Below, one piece after another: positions 9,248 through 18,819 of a DNA stretch of 64,000 nucleotides. This DNA comes from Antarcticibacterium arcticum (lineage in GTDB: Bacteria; Bacteroidota; Bacteroidia; Flavobacteriales; Flavobacteriaceae): NCBI RefSeq assembly GCF_007993795.1, contig NZ_CP042476.1, forward strand, positions 2,232,001 through 2,296,000. The letters run 5' to 3'. How positions within the stretch are numbered: position 1 is the first letter of the stretch; each line of letters starts with the position of its first letter. Below the pieces are notes generated by a model, which searched no databases, was not told the origin of the DNA, and saw only the letters and a list, made by a program, of their open reading frames with translations. The translations under genes and the position numbers were made by a program.

Positions 9248-10498
9248 TTATAATTTATAAGTTACTCCCAGGCCAGGAACAAAAGCACTTGACTTGTAGG
9301 TTCCACCAAAGGGCACCGCGACTCCATTCTCAAAATAATAATCATAGGATGCATTTGTTTCAGCAAAACGTATGAAGAGAAAAGAAGCGTCTACTGCAAA
9401 TTTATCGCTAAGGTTCAGGGAAAGACCTCCTGTGAACCCCTGGGAATCATTCCGCGGGGTCTCGGGGGCAAAATAACCTTCCTGCACCGGGGATTCATCA
9501 TAGTAATACCCCGCCCGTAGCGTAAAAAGAGAGCTGGCATCATATTGAATTCCAAATCTATAAATGGAAGCATCTTTATAATTTCTATCGTTTTGAGAAT
9601 CAGGGATGGCAGGGTTTGCAAAATCAATGTCCAGGGAATCATATACACTCCATAAGGTTTGATTTATATCAAAGGCAAAAAGCCATTTCTCATGGAACTG
9701 GTAAGATAATCCTACGCTCACTTCGGCAGGCAGGGGTAGAGCTGCGTTAAAGGTTGTATTTTGAAATGGTGTTAAAGGAGAATTTGGCACATTCGAAAAG
9801 GTGGCATCACCATCTTCTGCCTCCAGAATGATCTCTGAACGATAATTGAACCCAATCCTGAATTTATCAGACGGTGAAAACATCATACTTCCGGACCATC
9901 CCCAGGCACTTACCCCGGTCGCGTCAACTGTAACGTTACTGCGGTTCCCGTCAATATCTGTAAGGGTACGGTTTAGATTCCGGTTAAAGTTCACCCCACC
10001 GGTAACATAAATGGGACCACCTCCAATGCTGAAATATTCTGAAAGTTTTATTGAAGCTACAGGTTGAATATATATTGCCTGAAGGTCCATATTATTTACC
10101 AGGTGCGAACCTACCCAGTCATCTTCCCAAACTACTGTGCTCCCGTATGGGGTATATACACTTAAGCCAAGGCTTAACCAGTCATTCATTTTATAGGAAG
10201 CATACAGGTAAAAAGGCGTCCCAACAGGGCTATCTGCCCGTGAGATGTCACCAAACTGTTCATTTTGATATACCACATCTGAAAATACAGCGCTCACCCC
10301 GGCGCTAACATTCAGGCGGTTTTCAAGATATACCAGCCCCGATGGATTAAAAAAGCCCAGCTCGGCACTGTTTACCACCGCGACCCCAGTATGTCCCATG
10401 GCCAATGCGCGCTGGCCCTGTAAACTCACACGATATCCCCCGGCATAGGTCACAGCAGTTGCTAACGTCATTAACGTTAGTAATAAAATTTTTCTCAT
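9248..10498 (-). CDS. OmpP1/FadL-family outer membrane transporter
   Basis: FadL-type 14-strand beta-barrels carry long-chain fatty acids and other hydrophobic compounds across the outer membrane. The 416-residue protein has a signal peptide (MRKILLLTLMTLATAVTYAGG), the N-terminal hatch-like region YRVSLQGQRALAMGHTGVA, and a barrel ending in the terminal strand GLGVTYKL. The region near residues 45-60 (AELGFFNPSGLVYL) matches the NPA-like element of the family. It is first in a two-gene unit with the SGNH hydrolase. A clear promoter sits 44 bp upstream. Confidence 0.9.
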   Translation of the reverse strand: MRKILLLTLMTLATAVTYAGGYRVSLQGQRALAMGHTGVAVVNSAELGFFNPSGLVYLENRLNVSAGVSAVFSDVVYQNEQFGDISRADSPVGTPFYLYASYKMNDWLSLGLSVYTPYGSTVVWEDDWVGSHLVNNMDLQAIYIQPVASIKLSEYFSIGGGPIYVTGGVNFNRNLNRTLTDIDGNRSNVTVDATGVSAWGWSGSMMFSPSDKFRIGFNYRSEIILEAEDGDATFSNVPNSPLTPFQNTTFNAALPLPAEVSVGLSYQFHEKWLFAFDINQTLWSVYDSLDIDFANPAIPDSQNDRNYKDASIYRFGIQYDASSLFTLRAGYYYDESPVQEGYFAPETPRNDSQGFTGGLSLNLSDKFAVDASFLFIRFAETNASYDYYFENGVAVPFGGTYKSSAFVPGLGVTYKL

Positions 10499-10542
10499 AA
10501 CAGATTTGGTTTTTTGGATGCTTAGAATAAAAATGGAATGCT

Positions 10543-10572
10543 CAAATTTACCATAATATCCATATTTGACAA
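10543..10572 (-). promoter_or_regulatory. promoter of the FadL-like/SGNH hydrolase unit
   Basis: Minus strand: TTG (10572-10570), 19 bp, TAAATTTG (10550-10543), the Bacteroidota vegetative consensus. It precedes the ATG at 10498. Confidence 0.65.
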
Positions 10573-10617
10573 GGTTTCCCGTGAAATATTATGCATACAT
10601 AGTAAATTTTAACGGAA

Positions 10618-11379
10618 TTATATGAATTGCATAACCCCGTCGTAAAACTCATTCATTTTCTCGGCATGCACCCAATGACCTGCACCGGAGATTGCAAGGA
10701 TTTCAGCCTTAGGAAAGTGCAGTTTAATAAGCGGTTCATCTTCTTCAGTGATGTAACCGGAAGATCCACCTTTAATGAAAAGCACCGGCCCTTCATATTT
10801 AAAGCCCGTTGTGAGCGGCTCACCTACTCTTTCAATATTGTCCTTAAGAACCGGAAGATTTAAGCGTAATACAAGTTTGTCTTTTTTCCTGTATAAATTC
10901 TTTAAAAGAAACAAACGAACTCCGGCGTTTTTAATAAACTTTGCAAGAAAATCCTCCGCCTCTCCTCTGGATGTAAAGGTTTCCTTATCCAAAGCGGTAA
11001 GTCCCTCAAGGATCTCATCGTGATGCGGGGGGTAGTATTTTGGGCTTATATCAACCACAATAAGCTTATGAATTAGCCCGGGACTGGTGGATGCCACGTG
11101 CATAGCAACTTTCCCACCCATTGAATGTCCCAGCAGGATTATATCTTCCAGGTTGTGAGTTTTGCAATAATTTACCACATCGCCCGCCATTGCTTCATAG
11201 TTCATTTCATCTGTATGCGGGCTGCGGCCGTGGTTACGCTGGTCCAGAAGATGTACTTCAAATCCCGCATCGGCAAATTTATTACCCAGGGTCTTCCAGT
11301 TATCGCTCATTCCCAGGAACCCGTGCAGGATTACAAACGGGCGGCCCTCTCCCTGTATTACTGAATGTAATTCTACCAT
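10618..11379 (-). CDS. alpha/beta hydrolase, YbfF-like esterase
   Basis: 253 residues with the alpha/beta-hydrolase order: oxyanion HGFLGMSDNW near residue 18-27, nucleophile elbow GHSMGGK (serine near residue 94), catalytic aspartate region late in the chain, and histidine in GAGHWVHAEK. The closest match is the YbfF-type esterases acting on small acyl esters; the natural substrate is unknown. Cytosolic, with no signal peptide. Its ATG overlaps the stop codon of pdxJ (TAATG at 11377-11381), so the two are translationally coupled, as often found in flavobacteria. Confidence 0.85.
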   Translation of the reverse strand: MVELHSVIQGEGRPFVILHGFLGMSDNWKTLGNKFADAGFEVHLLDQRNHGRSPHTDEMNYEAMAGDVVNYCKTHNLEDIILLGHSMGGKVAMHVASTSPGLIHKLIVVDISPKYYPPHHDEILEGLTALDKETFTSRGEAEDFLAKFIKNAGVRLFLLKNLYRKKDKLVLRLNLPVLKDNIERVGEPLTTGFKYEGPVLFIKGGSSGYITEEDEPLIKLHFPKAEILAISGAGHWVHAEKMNEFYDGVMQFI

Positions 11380-12092
11380 TACTTCAAGAGTTTTAAATAT
11401 TTTTGAATGGTGACCTCGAGCCCCATATACAATGCTTCGGTAATTAATGCATGGCCTATAGAAACCTCAAGTAATCCCGGCACCTGCTCTTTAAAATATC
11501 GAATGTTGTCCAGGGAAAGATCGTGCCCGGCATTCACACCTAGTCCCAGGGCTGTGGCTTCCCGGGCACAATCTGCATACACTTTTACAGCATCTTTGTT
11601 ACCAAGAGCGTACTGGTGGGCATAGGCTTCGGTATATAATTCAATACGCTTGGTTCCCGTTTCAAAGGCAGGTTCCACCTGGCGAACATCGGGATCCAAA
11701 AAAATGGAAGTGCGAATGCCGTTTCGGTTAAATTCTGCGATCACTTCTTTTAAAAAGCCTTTATGTTTAATTGTATCCCACCCGGCATTTGAAGTTATGG
11801 CATCTTCAGCATCCGGTACCAGGGTTACCTGCTCCGGTTTTACTTTAAGCACCAGATCTATAAATTTGGGTACGGGATTGCCTTCAATATTGAATTCGGT
11901 TTTTACAACCGGCTTCAGGTCCAAAACGTCCTGATACCGTATGTGTCTTTCATCTGGCCGGGGATGAACGGTAATCCCCATGGCACCAAAAGATTCAATA
12001 TCTTTCGCTACCTTTATAAGGTCCGGCACGTTCCCGCCACGGGCATTTCTTAAAGTGGCAATTTTGTTGATATTTACACTTAAGTGAGTCAT
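11379..12092 (-). CDS. pdxJ: pyridoxine 5'-phosphate synthase PdxJ
   Basis: PdxJ condenses 1-deoxyxylulose 5-phosphate with 3-amino-2-oxopropyl phosphate to make pyridoxine 5'-phosphate in the DXP-dependent vitamin B6 pathway. The 237-residue TIM-barrel protein begins THLSVNINKIATLRNARGG. It also has the family motif GITVHPRPDERHI, the catalytic glutamate region around TEFNIEG, the motif NAGHDLSLDN, and EVSIGHALITEALYMG at the C-terminus. Length is normal. It is coupled by a TAATG overlap to the downstream hydrolase. Confidence 0.97.
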   Translation of the reverse strand: MTHLSVNINKIATLRNARGGNVPDLIKVAKDIESFGAMGITVHPRPDERHIRYQDVLDLKPVVKTEFNIEGNPVPKFIDLVLKVKPEQVTLVPDAEDAITSNAGWDTIKHKGFLKEVIAEFNRNGIRTSIFLDPDVRQVEPAFETGTKRIELYTEAYAHQYALGNKDAVKVYADCAREATALGLGVNAGHDLSLDNIRYFKEQVPGLLEVSIGHALITEALYMGLEVTIQKYLKLLK

Positions 12093-12183
12093 TATATTTT
12101 GGTTTGAATTAACAAAAATACAAAGATGAAGGGGCCTTAATGAATTTTATTTTAATTAATTTGCATAAAAACGGGGTGGAATA

Positions 12184-12840
12184 ATGAGCATTGAAAGTTA
12201 CATTCTTAACGAGGTTGAAATTTGTCACCTGGGAGATAAGATAGGCGATCTTCAAAAGATCTTTAATGAATTTACCTATTCTCATCTTCCCATAGAGAAT
12301 GACGGGGTATACCTTGGCTGTATCTCAGAGAATGACATTCGCAGTTTTGAACCTGAAAAAACTGTTGCCCAGTATCAATATACCCTTTCAGGATTTTTTG
12401 CCAGGGAAGATGACCATTGGCTTGAAACCCTGCAAACCTTTGCCCTTAACCAGGCAAACCTTCTTCCCGTTTTGTCTCACGAGAACAAATACCTGGGATA
12501 TCTGGAATTGAACGATATCCTCAATTGCTTTAACGAGACTTCCTTTTTAAATGAGTCCGGCGGGATTATAGTACTGGAAAAAGGGGCACGTGATTATTCC
12601 TTCAGTGAAATAGGGCAGATCATAGAATCTCATAATGCAGCGCTGTTGGGGGTATTTATTTCTTCCAAAGAAAATGACATTACCCAAATCACCATAAAAT
12701 TAAACACTTCCGGCATTAATGAGATCCTGCAAACCTTCCGGCGGTATGGCTATACAGTGGTTTCAGAACATCAGGAAGACAGCTATAACCGAAACCTGGA
12801 GGACCGCTCTCAATACCTTGACAAATACCTTAACATATAA
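12184..12840 (+). CDS. CBS-domain protein
   Basis: 218 residues. Two CBS-like repeats occupy about residues 1-125 (SHLPIENDGVYLGCISENDI and LLPVLSHENKYLGYLELNDI are the paired cores). The C-terminal half is an ACT-like alpha/beta segment (IGQIIESHNAALLGVFIS). CBS pairs bind adenine nucleotides and regulate a partner. The stop is 3 bp before the NAD kinase start, an arrangement conserved in Bacteroidota as far as I recall, so regulation of NAD(P) synthesis is a reasonable inference but unproven. The ATG at 12184 is preceded by a purine-rich GGGGTGGAAT. Confidence 0.85.
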   Translation: MSIESYILNEVEICHLGDKIGDLQKIFNEFTYSHLPIENDGVYLGCISENDIRSFEPEKTVAQYQYTLSGFFAREDDHWLETLQTFALNQANLLPVLSHENKYLGYLELNDILNCFNETSFLNESGGIIVLEKGARDYSFSEIGQIIESHNAALLGVFISSKENDITQITIKLNTSGINEILQTFRRYGYTVVSEHQEDSYNRNLEDRSQYLDKYLNI

Positions 12841-12843
12841 TCA

Positions 12844-13728
12844 ATGAAAGTAGGGATCTACGGGCAATTTTATCATGCAGATTCAGGAAGGTATATCGAG
12901 GAACTTCTAACCGCTCTGGACCGCGAAAACATAAACGTGGTCATAGAAAAGAATTTTCTTAGTCTTATCCAGCTCAACAAAACAGTAAAAAGAGAGTACA
13001 GCCATTTCAGCACTTTTGAGGAACTGGATTCATCTTATGACCTGTTCTTTAGCATTGGCGGAGACGGGACCATTCTTAAATCCATCAATTATATACGGGA
13101 CCTTAATATCCCTATTTTGGGTATTAACACCGGAAGACTTGGTTTTCTTGCCACAATTCAAAAAGAAGAAATAGAGGCGACCATCTCCTCTATTTTAAAA
13201 AAGGAGTACAGTATATCGCCAAGAACGGTGTTACGCATTGAAACCACTCCCGGCAGTGATGAAATTGGAGAAAATAATTTCGCCCTTAATGAAATAGCGG
13301 TAAGCCGGAAGAACACCACCTCCATGATCACCGTGGAAACATGGCTCGATGACCAGTGCCTCACATCTTATTGGGCAGATGGATTAATAATTTCTACCCC
13401 TACAGGATCTACCGGTTATTCCCTAAGCTGTGGCGGGCCTGTAATTGTACCTACCACCAATGCGTTGGTGATAACCCCAATTGCCCCGCACAACCTCAAC
13501 GCCCGGCCTTTGGTGATCCAAGATACTACAACCATTAAATTAAAGGTATCCGGAAGGGAGAATTTTTTCCTGGTATCGATGGATTCCCGCATAGCAACCT
13601 TAAGCAATGACACTCTAATAACCATTAAAACTGCCCCTTTTAAAATAAGTATGGTAGAGTTACATAAAGACAGCTTTCTACAAACCCTGAGAAAAAAGTT
13701 ATTATGGGGTGAGGACCGTAGAAATTAA
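12844..13728 (+). CDS. nadK: NAD kinase
   Basis: Phosphorylates NAD+ to NADP+, the only NADP source in most bacteria. The 294-residue cytosolic enzyme shows the diagnostic GGDGTIL motif (near residues 73-79), INTGRLGFLA, the LNEIAVSR segment with the NE pair, and the glycine-rich NAD-binding motif STPTGSTGYSLSCGGP. Complete. It is directly downstream of the CBS protein and upstream of the envelope gene block, from which a separate promoter separates it. Confidence 0.97.
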   Translation: MKVGIYGQFYHADSGRYIEELLTALDRENINVVIEKNFLSLIQLNKTVKREYSHFSTFEELDSSYDLFFSIGGDGTILKSINYIRDLNIPILGINTGRLGFLATIQKEEIEATISSILKKEYSISPRTVLRIETTPGSDEIGENNFALNEIAVSRKNTTSMITVETWLDDQCLTSYWADGLIISTPTGSTGYSLSCGGPVIVPTTNALVITPIAPHNLNARPLVIQDTTTIKLKVSGRENFFLVSMDSRIATLSNDTLITIKTAPFKISMVELHKDSFLQTLRKKLLWGEDRRN

Positions 13729-13782
13729 ACAATAAAACCCTGCAATTTTTGTTTATAAGCTTAGACAAACCCGCTCAAATTA

Positions 13783-13811
13783 TTGTGGGGCAAACATTAT
13801 TGTTATATTTG
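13783..13811 (+). promoter_or_regulatory. promoter before the DUF6089-uppS-bamA block
   Basis: TTG (13783-13785), 18 bp, TATATTTG (13804-13811), 17 bp before the ATG at 13829. Good match to the Bacteroidota consensus. Confidence 0.65.
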
Positions 13812-13828
13812 CAAACTTTTGAAAATCT

Positions 13829-14535
13829 ATGAGGCACCTGATTTTAGTAATTTTATTGTTTGCCTGCTCCAAAGCCGCCATTGCACAAATGTTTGAAGTA
13901 GGACCCTTTATAGGAGGTGCAAATTACATAGGAGACGTGGGAAACACTACATACATAAATCCAAACGGCCTGGTTGTGGGGGTATTTCGAAATGGAACCG
14001 TAGCCCACGGCACAGTTTCAGGCTTAGCCTGTTGTATGCAGAAATTAGTGCCGATGACGCAAAATCTACCCAGATAATGCGGAAACAACGCGGCTATTCA
14101 TTTAATAATCATGTTGCGGAAGCCTCACTTGGCCTGGAATTCAATTTTTACGAATTTGACCTTTCAGAACCTGACCAGCAAAGCACACCATACCTATACA
14201 CCGGGATCACCTATTTCAATTCCCGGCACCATTACCTGAGTGCCGACAGGCCTGCCCGCGGGACTTTAGAGCCGCAGGGGGACAACTGGGAGTTCTCCAT
14301 TCCCATGGTCTTTGGTTTTAAGCAAACCCTTAGCCAGCGCATTATAGGCGCCATAGAAATAGGGGCGCGTTACACGTTTACAGATAATATGGACGGGAGC
14401 AATCCGCAGGAACTTTTGGGCCGCAGGGACCCGCCCCGGGAATTCGGGAATGTAAATACATCAGATTGGTATGTTTTTTCAGGAGTAAGTCTTACGTTTA
14501 CATTTGGAAGAAAACCTTGTTACAGTCATTTTTAA
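13829..14535 (+). pseudogene. DUF6089-type outer membrane protein, broken by a one-base frameshift
   Basis: Two frames make one secreted beta-rich protein of about 235 residues. The first (13829-14077) starts with a signal peptide ending AIAQ, then FEVGPFIGGANYIGDVG. From about 13990 the correct sequence moves to another frame and reads KWNRSPRHSFRLSLLYAEIS, continuing to the stop at 14535. One extra base near 13976-13992 (for example a fourth A in the run at 13990-13992, giving VFRKWNR) restores the frame. The protein family is found between nadK and uppS in many flavobacteria and looks like a small outer-membrane barrel of unknown role. As read, the first frame would end at 14077. Sequencing error is as likely as true inactivation. 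Confidence 0.82.
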
Positions 14536-14541
14536 AAAACC

Positions 14542-15279
14542 ATGTTCAAAGAAAAATTAAACCTTAAAAACCTCCCCAAACATATCTCCATCATCATGGA
14601 TGGAAATGGGCGCTGGGCTAAACAGAAAGGCTTCCTGAGAGCTTTTGGACATGAAGAAGGCACCAAAGCCGTACGGGATGTAGTTGAGGGCAGTGCTGAA
14701 CTTGGTATTAAATTCCTTACCCTTTACGCTTTTTCTACTGAAAACTGGAACCGTCCAAAACGGGAAGTTGATACGTTAATGCGCCTTTTGGTTTCCTCTC
14801 TTAAAAAGGAGATCAAAACCTTGATGGAAAACAACATACGTCTAAAGGCAATTGGCAATCTTGACAGTCTCCCTAAAAAAGCCCAAAAAGAGCTGCAGGA
14901 AGTAATGACCAAAACCGAAGCAAACCAGAGAATGACCCTTACCCTGGCCCTTAGTTACGGCTCCCGTGAAGAATTGATGCATATGGTTCGGGATATAAGT
15001 GAAAAAGTAAAAAATAACGAAATTTCCCCGGAAGCTATTGATGAATCAATTATAAATCAGCATCTTTACACCCAAAATTTACCAGACGTAGATCTGGTGA
15101 TTCGCACCAGTGGGGAACAACGCATTAGTAATTTTTTATTGTGGCAAATAGCCTACGCTGAATTGTATTTTACACCAATATTATGGCCGGATTTTCGACG
15201 GGAAGATCTGTACGAGGCCATTTATAATTATCAAACCAGAGAACGAAGATTTGGAAAAACCAGTGAACAGATTAGTTAA
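14542..15279 (+). CDS. uppS: di-trans,poly-cis-undecaprenyl-diphosphate synthase UppS
   Basis: Adds eight isoprene units to farnesyl diphosphate to give the C55 lipid carrier for peptidoglycan and O-antigen synthesis. The 245-residue protein has the signature IIMDGNGRWAKQKG (catalytic Asp near residue 18), the FSTENWNRP segment, and the C-terminal IRTSGEQRISNFLLWQ and FTPILWPDF motifs. Complete. It lies 6 bp after the DUF6089 gene and 7 bp before bamA, so it is part of one envelope operon. Confidence 0.97.
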   Translation: MFKEKLNLKNLPKHISIIMDGNGRWAKQKGFLRAFGHEEGTKAVRDVVEGSAELGIKFLTLYAFSTENWNRPKREVDTLMRLLVSSLKKEIKTLMENNIRLKAIGNLDSLPKKAQKELQEVMTKTEANQRMTLTLALSYGSREELMHMVRDISEKVKNNEISPEAIDESIINQHLYTQNLPDVDLVIRTSGEQRISNFLLWQIAYAELYFTPILWPDFRREDLYEAIYNYQTRERRFGKTSEQIS

Positions 15280-15286
15280 TACCCGC

Positions 15287-17923
15287 ATGTCAAAAAGAAT
15301 ACTCAGCCTTCTGGCCTTTTGTTTTTTATATACCCTCTCATTTCAGGCACAGGATCTTCCACTTGGACAGGGCAAAAAATATACGATAGGAAAAATTGAA
15401 GTTACCGGAATGGTTAGCTACAATGAGCAAACCGTAGTCGCCTTTACAGGCCTTAAACCGGGAGAAGAAATATTTATACCCGGAGACCGGCTAAGTAAAG
15501 TACTTAAAAAGCTGTGGGATCTCAACCTTTTTAGCGATATCAATTTTTACATCACCAATGTGGAAGGTGATGTGGCAGACCTTGAACTGGAGATCACCGA
15601 AGTTCCCGAACTTGCTGAAATTCGCCTTCAGGGAGTAAAAAAGAAAAGTGCCCGCGAAGAGCTTATCAAGGAAAATAATCTAACCCCGGGGGTAAAGGTT
15701 ACAGAAAACCTTATTACAACTACTAAAAACTACATTGAGAACAAGTACCGCAAAGACGGCTTCTTCAATTCAAAAGTAGCCATAAACACCATTCCCGTTG
15801 AAGATACCACGGGGATCAACAAGGTGAACATGGTGGTAAATGTGGACCAGGGGGAAAAAGTAAAGATCTCAGAAATTGCCTTTACAGGTAATGAAATGTT
15901 CAGCGATGCGAGACTGCGAAGGGCCATGTCCAAAACCAAGGAAAAGAATTTTTTCAGGGTATGGAAGCGCTCTAAATTTATTGCCGATGAATATGAAGCC
16001 GATAAGGAAAAGATCATAAACAAGTACAAGGAAAAAGGTTACAGGGATGCGCGTATAGTTTCAGATACCCTTATAAGAAAAGACGCTGAAACAATTGCAC
16101 TTCAAATAAAACTGGAAGAAGGCCGCAAACACTATATTGGAAATATCGATTTTATAGGAAACACTGTTTATACAGACCAAATGCTTTCAATGGCCTTGGG
16201 AATCTCTAAAGGAGATGTTTACAACGGTGTACTTCTTAAAGAAAGGATTGCAGATCCAGGGAATCCAGATGCGCAGGACCTTTCCAACCTATACAAGAAT
16301 AACGGGTACCTTTTCTCCCAGATCAATCCTGTAGAAACCCGTGTTTACAATGATACTATAGACTTTGAAATAAGGATCATTGAAGGAAAAGAAGCCTACT
16401 TTAACAACATAAGCGTAGTAGGAAATGACAAGACCAAAGACCACGTAATTTACAGGGAACTAAGAACCCAGCCGGGCCAGAAATACAGCCAGCAAAACGT
16501 TATAAGAACCCTTAGGGAACTTGGACAATTAGGTTTCTTTGACGCTGAACAAATAAGCCCCGATTTCCAGAATGTTGACCCTAACAGCGGTACACTGGAT
16601 ATGCAATATTCTGTTGTGGAAGCGGGTGCCAGCCAGATTGAATTACAGGGTGGTTATGGCGGCGGTGGTTTCATTGGAACCCTTGGTTTATCTTTTAACA
16701 ACTTTTCCCTTTCCGGGATCTTTGATAAAGAAGCTTATAAACCATTACCAATGGGTGACGGCCAAACGCTTTCATTAAGAGCCCAGGCCAGTATTTTCTA
16801 CCAAACTTACAGTTTATCTTTTATAGAACCATGGTTAGGTGGTAAGAGACGGGTAAGTTTATCTACCTCCTTTTCTTACACCCGTCAATTTTTCTTTGAT
16901 CAAATAAGGAGAAGGGCAGACAGGTCCAGAAGTTTTGATATCCTTGGTGTAAATGTAGGTCTTGCAAAAAGACTTAGATGGCCAGATGATTATTTTACAC
17001 TTTCACAGGCAGTTGGTTTCCAGAGATATGACCTTAACAACTACCAGACGGGACTTTTCACCTTCCCTGACGGTTATTCAAACAACTTAACCTATACATT
17101 GGGATTAAGCCGGGACAGCCGGGGTATTAACCCAATATTCCCAACTTATGGATCTGAATTTGCAATTACTGCCAAGTTCACTCCTCCTTATTCCTTATGG
17201 AACGGGGTAGATTATCCAAATCTTGACCAGCAAAGGGAATTCCAGAGAGAAGATGCGAACGGTAATCTTATAAACGCCCAGGGCTTCAGGTTAAGACCGG
17301 GAGAAGAGCCAATTGGCGATCAGGGTAAAATTGACCAGGAAAAATTCAAGTGGCTGGAATTCTATAAAGTGAAATTTAAAGGATCCTGGTTTACAACCCT
17401 TAAGAACTTTGGCGGCAACAGCAATTTGGTTCTTAGGCCAAGTGTTGAACTTGGTTTCCTTGGAGCCTATAACAATGAGCGTGGAATTCCACCTTTTGAA
17501 AGATTCTTCCTTGGAGGAGACGGGCTTGGAGCATTTAGTCTGGACGGCAGGGAAACCGTAGCGCTTAGGGGGTATCCAAACCAATCTGTAGTGCCATTGG
17601 ACAGAACCAGTATAAGCCGTGAGACCAACCAGGATGGTGCGGTGATCTATAACAAATACTCACTGGAATTAAGGTTCCCTATTACCTTGAAACCTATGGC
17701 CTCTATTTATGCATTGGCATTTATGGAAGGTGGAGCCTCTTATGACAATTTTAGAGACTTTAATCCGTTTCAATTAAACAGGTCCGCCGGTGCCGGATTG
17801 CGAATTTTCATGCCGCAGTTTGGATTGCTTGGTATCGATTTTGGATATGGGTTTGACCCAGTTCCGGGAAGTGTTGGACCTAATGGATGGGAAACTCACT
17901 TTATAATCGGGCAGCAGTTTTAA
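15287..17923 (+). CDS. bamA: outer membrane protein assembly factor BamA
   Basis: BamA inserts beta-barrel proteins into the outer membrane. From the ATG at 15287 (MSKRILSLLAFCFLY) the product has 878 residues. It comprises a signal peptide ending SFQAQ, five POTRA repeats (roughly residues 30-425; each shows a G-x3-Y/F ... G-Y/F-x5 pattern), then a C-terminal Omp85 barrel with the conserved loop segment LGGDGLGAF and a terminal strand ending IGQQF. A TTG 36 bp earlier in frame would overlap uppS and prefix the signal peptide with charged residues, so I reject it. A long hydrophilic insert is present in the barrel (about residues 645-690), as in other Bacteroidota. It sits between uppS and the skp-like pair. 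Confidence 0.96.
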   Translation: MSKRILSLLAFCFLYTLSFQAQDLPLGQGKKYTIGKIEVTGMVSYNEQTVVAFTGLKPGEEIFIPGDRLSKVLKKLWDLNLFSDINFYITNVEGDVADLELEITEVPELAEIRLQGVKKKSAREELIKENNLTPGVKVTENLITTTKNYIENKYRKDGFFNSKVAINTIPVEDTTGINKVNMVVNVDQGEKVKISEIAFTGNEMFSDARLRRAMSKTKEKNFFRVWKRSKFIADEYEADKEKIINKYKEKGYRDARIVSDTLIRKDAETIALQIKLEEGRKHYIGNIDFIGNTVYTDQMLSMALGISKGDVYNGVLLKERIADPGNPDAQDLSNLYKNNGYLFSQINPVETRVYNDTIDFEIRIIEGKEAYFNNISVVGNDKTKDHVIYRELRTQPGQKYSQQNVIRTLRELGQLGFFDAEQISPDFQNVDPNSGTLDMQYSVVEAGASQIELQGGYGGGGFIGTLGLSFNNFSLSGIFDKEAYKPLPMGDGQTLSLRAQASIFYQTYSLSFIEPWLGGKRRVSLSTSFSYTRQFFFDQIRRRADRSRSFDILGVNVGLAKRLRWPDDYFTLSQAVGFQRYDLNNYQTGLFTFPDGYSNNLTYTLGLSRDSRGINPIFPTYGSEFAITAKFTPPYSLWNGVDYPNLDQQREFQREDANGNLINAQGFRLRPGEEPIGDQGKIDQEKFKWLEFYKVKFKGSWFTTLKNFGGNSNLVLRPSVELGFLGAYNNERGIPPFERFFLGGDGLGAFSLDGRETVALRGYPNQSVVPLDRTSISRETNQDGAVIYNKYSLELRFPITLKPMASIYALAFMEGGASYDNFRDFNPFQLNRSAGAGLRIFMPQFGLLGIDFGYGFDPVPGSVGPNGWETHFIIGQQF

Positions 17924-17953
17924 TTTGGCACGATTATTTCTAATATCAAAAAT

Positions 17954-18760
17954 ATGAAACGCCAATTTCTTATTCTTGCAATAATTTTTGGAGGTGTTGC
18001 ATCACAGGTTCAGGCCCAAAAGCCTAACAGGATTGCCTACATTGATATGGAATACATTCTCGCAAATGTCCCCGAATATCAGGAAGCTTCGGCTCAACTC
18101 GATCAAAGGGTATTGCAGTGGAAAAATGAATTGGAAACAGATCAAAAGAAAATAGAAAGTCTCAGGATCTCCCTTGAACAGGAAAGGCCTTTGCTTACAA
18201 AGGAATTAATAGAGGAAAGGGAAGCCAACATAGAATTTGAAGTTTCAAAGATCGCAGAGTATCAACAAAAACGTTTTGGCACGAATGGTGATTTCATCCT
18301 TCAGAAGAAACGACTGATACAGCCAATACAAGATCAGGTTTTTAATGCGCTTCAGGAAATAGGAGAACAAAGAAACTATGATTTCATCTTTGACAGAACG
18401 TCTAATGTTGGATTGGTTTTTTCAGCAGAAAGACATAATATAAGTGACCAGGTTTTGAGAATGATCACCAGGGCTGCAGGAAGGGAGCAATTAACTTCCA
18501 AGGCAGAGATAAGTGAATTTGACAGGGAAGAGAACCGCACGGTAGAACAGGATGCTGTGGTGAATGAAAGGCAGCAGGCGGCAGAGGCTGTTAAGAATGA
18601 AAGAGAAGCCTTAATAGAAGAGCGCAAAAAGGAAAGAGATTCCCTGCGCGCGGCAAAACAAAAGGAATTTGAGGAGCGCCGCGCCAAGATCCTGGAAGAA
18701 CGCCAGCGAAAGAAAGACAGTATAGAGAATGCACGTAAACAGAAGACAGGAAATAATTAA
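17954..18760 (+). CDS. OmpH/Skp-family periplasmic chaperone, long form
   Basis: Skp-like chaperones hold unfolded outer-membrane proteins in the periplasm. 268 residues: a signal peptide ending VQAQ, the Skp core IAYIDMEYILANVPEY, long amphipathic helices, and a C-terminal tail of about 80 residues very rich in E, K and R (REALIEERKKERDSLRAAKQ) likely to form an extended coiled coil. That charged tail is longer than in classical Skp. It lies 31 bp after bamA and is followed by a second, shorter paralogue, a pair typical of Bacteroidota. Confidence 0.92.
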   Translation: MKRQFLILAIIFGGVASQVQAQKPNRIAYIDMEYILANVPEYQEASAQLDQRVLQWKNELETDQKKIESLRISLEQERPLLTKELIEEREANIEFEVSKIAEYQQKRFGTNGDFILQKKRLIQPIQDQVFNALQEIGEQRNYDFIFDRTSNVGLVFSAERHNISDQVLRMITRAAGREQLTSKAEISEFDREENRTVEQDAVVNERQQAAEAVKNEREALIEERKKERDSLRAAKQKEFEERRAKILEERQRKKDSIENARKQKTGNN

Positions 18761-18819
18761 TACCCCAATAAAGCAGAAACATTAAAAATTAACACTAAAC
18801 CCTTAATACAATTATTAAA

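Noticed and set aside
15251..15286. Earlier TTG start of bamA
   Set aside because: It would overlap uppS and put charged residues before a normal signal peptide. The ATG at 15287 fits better.
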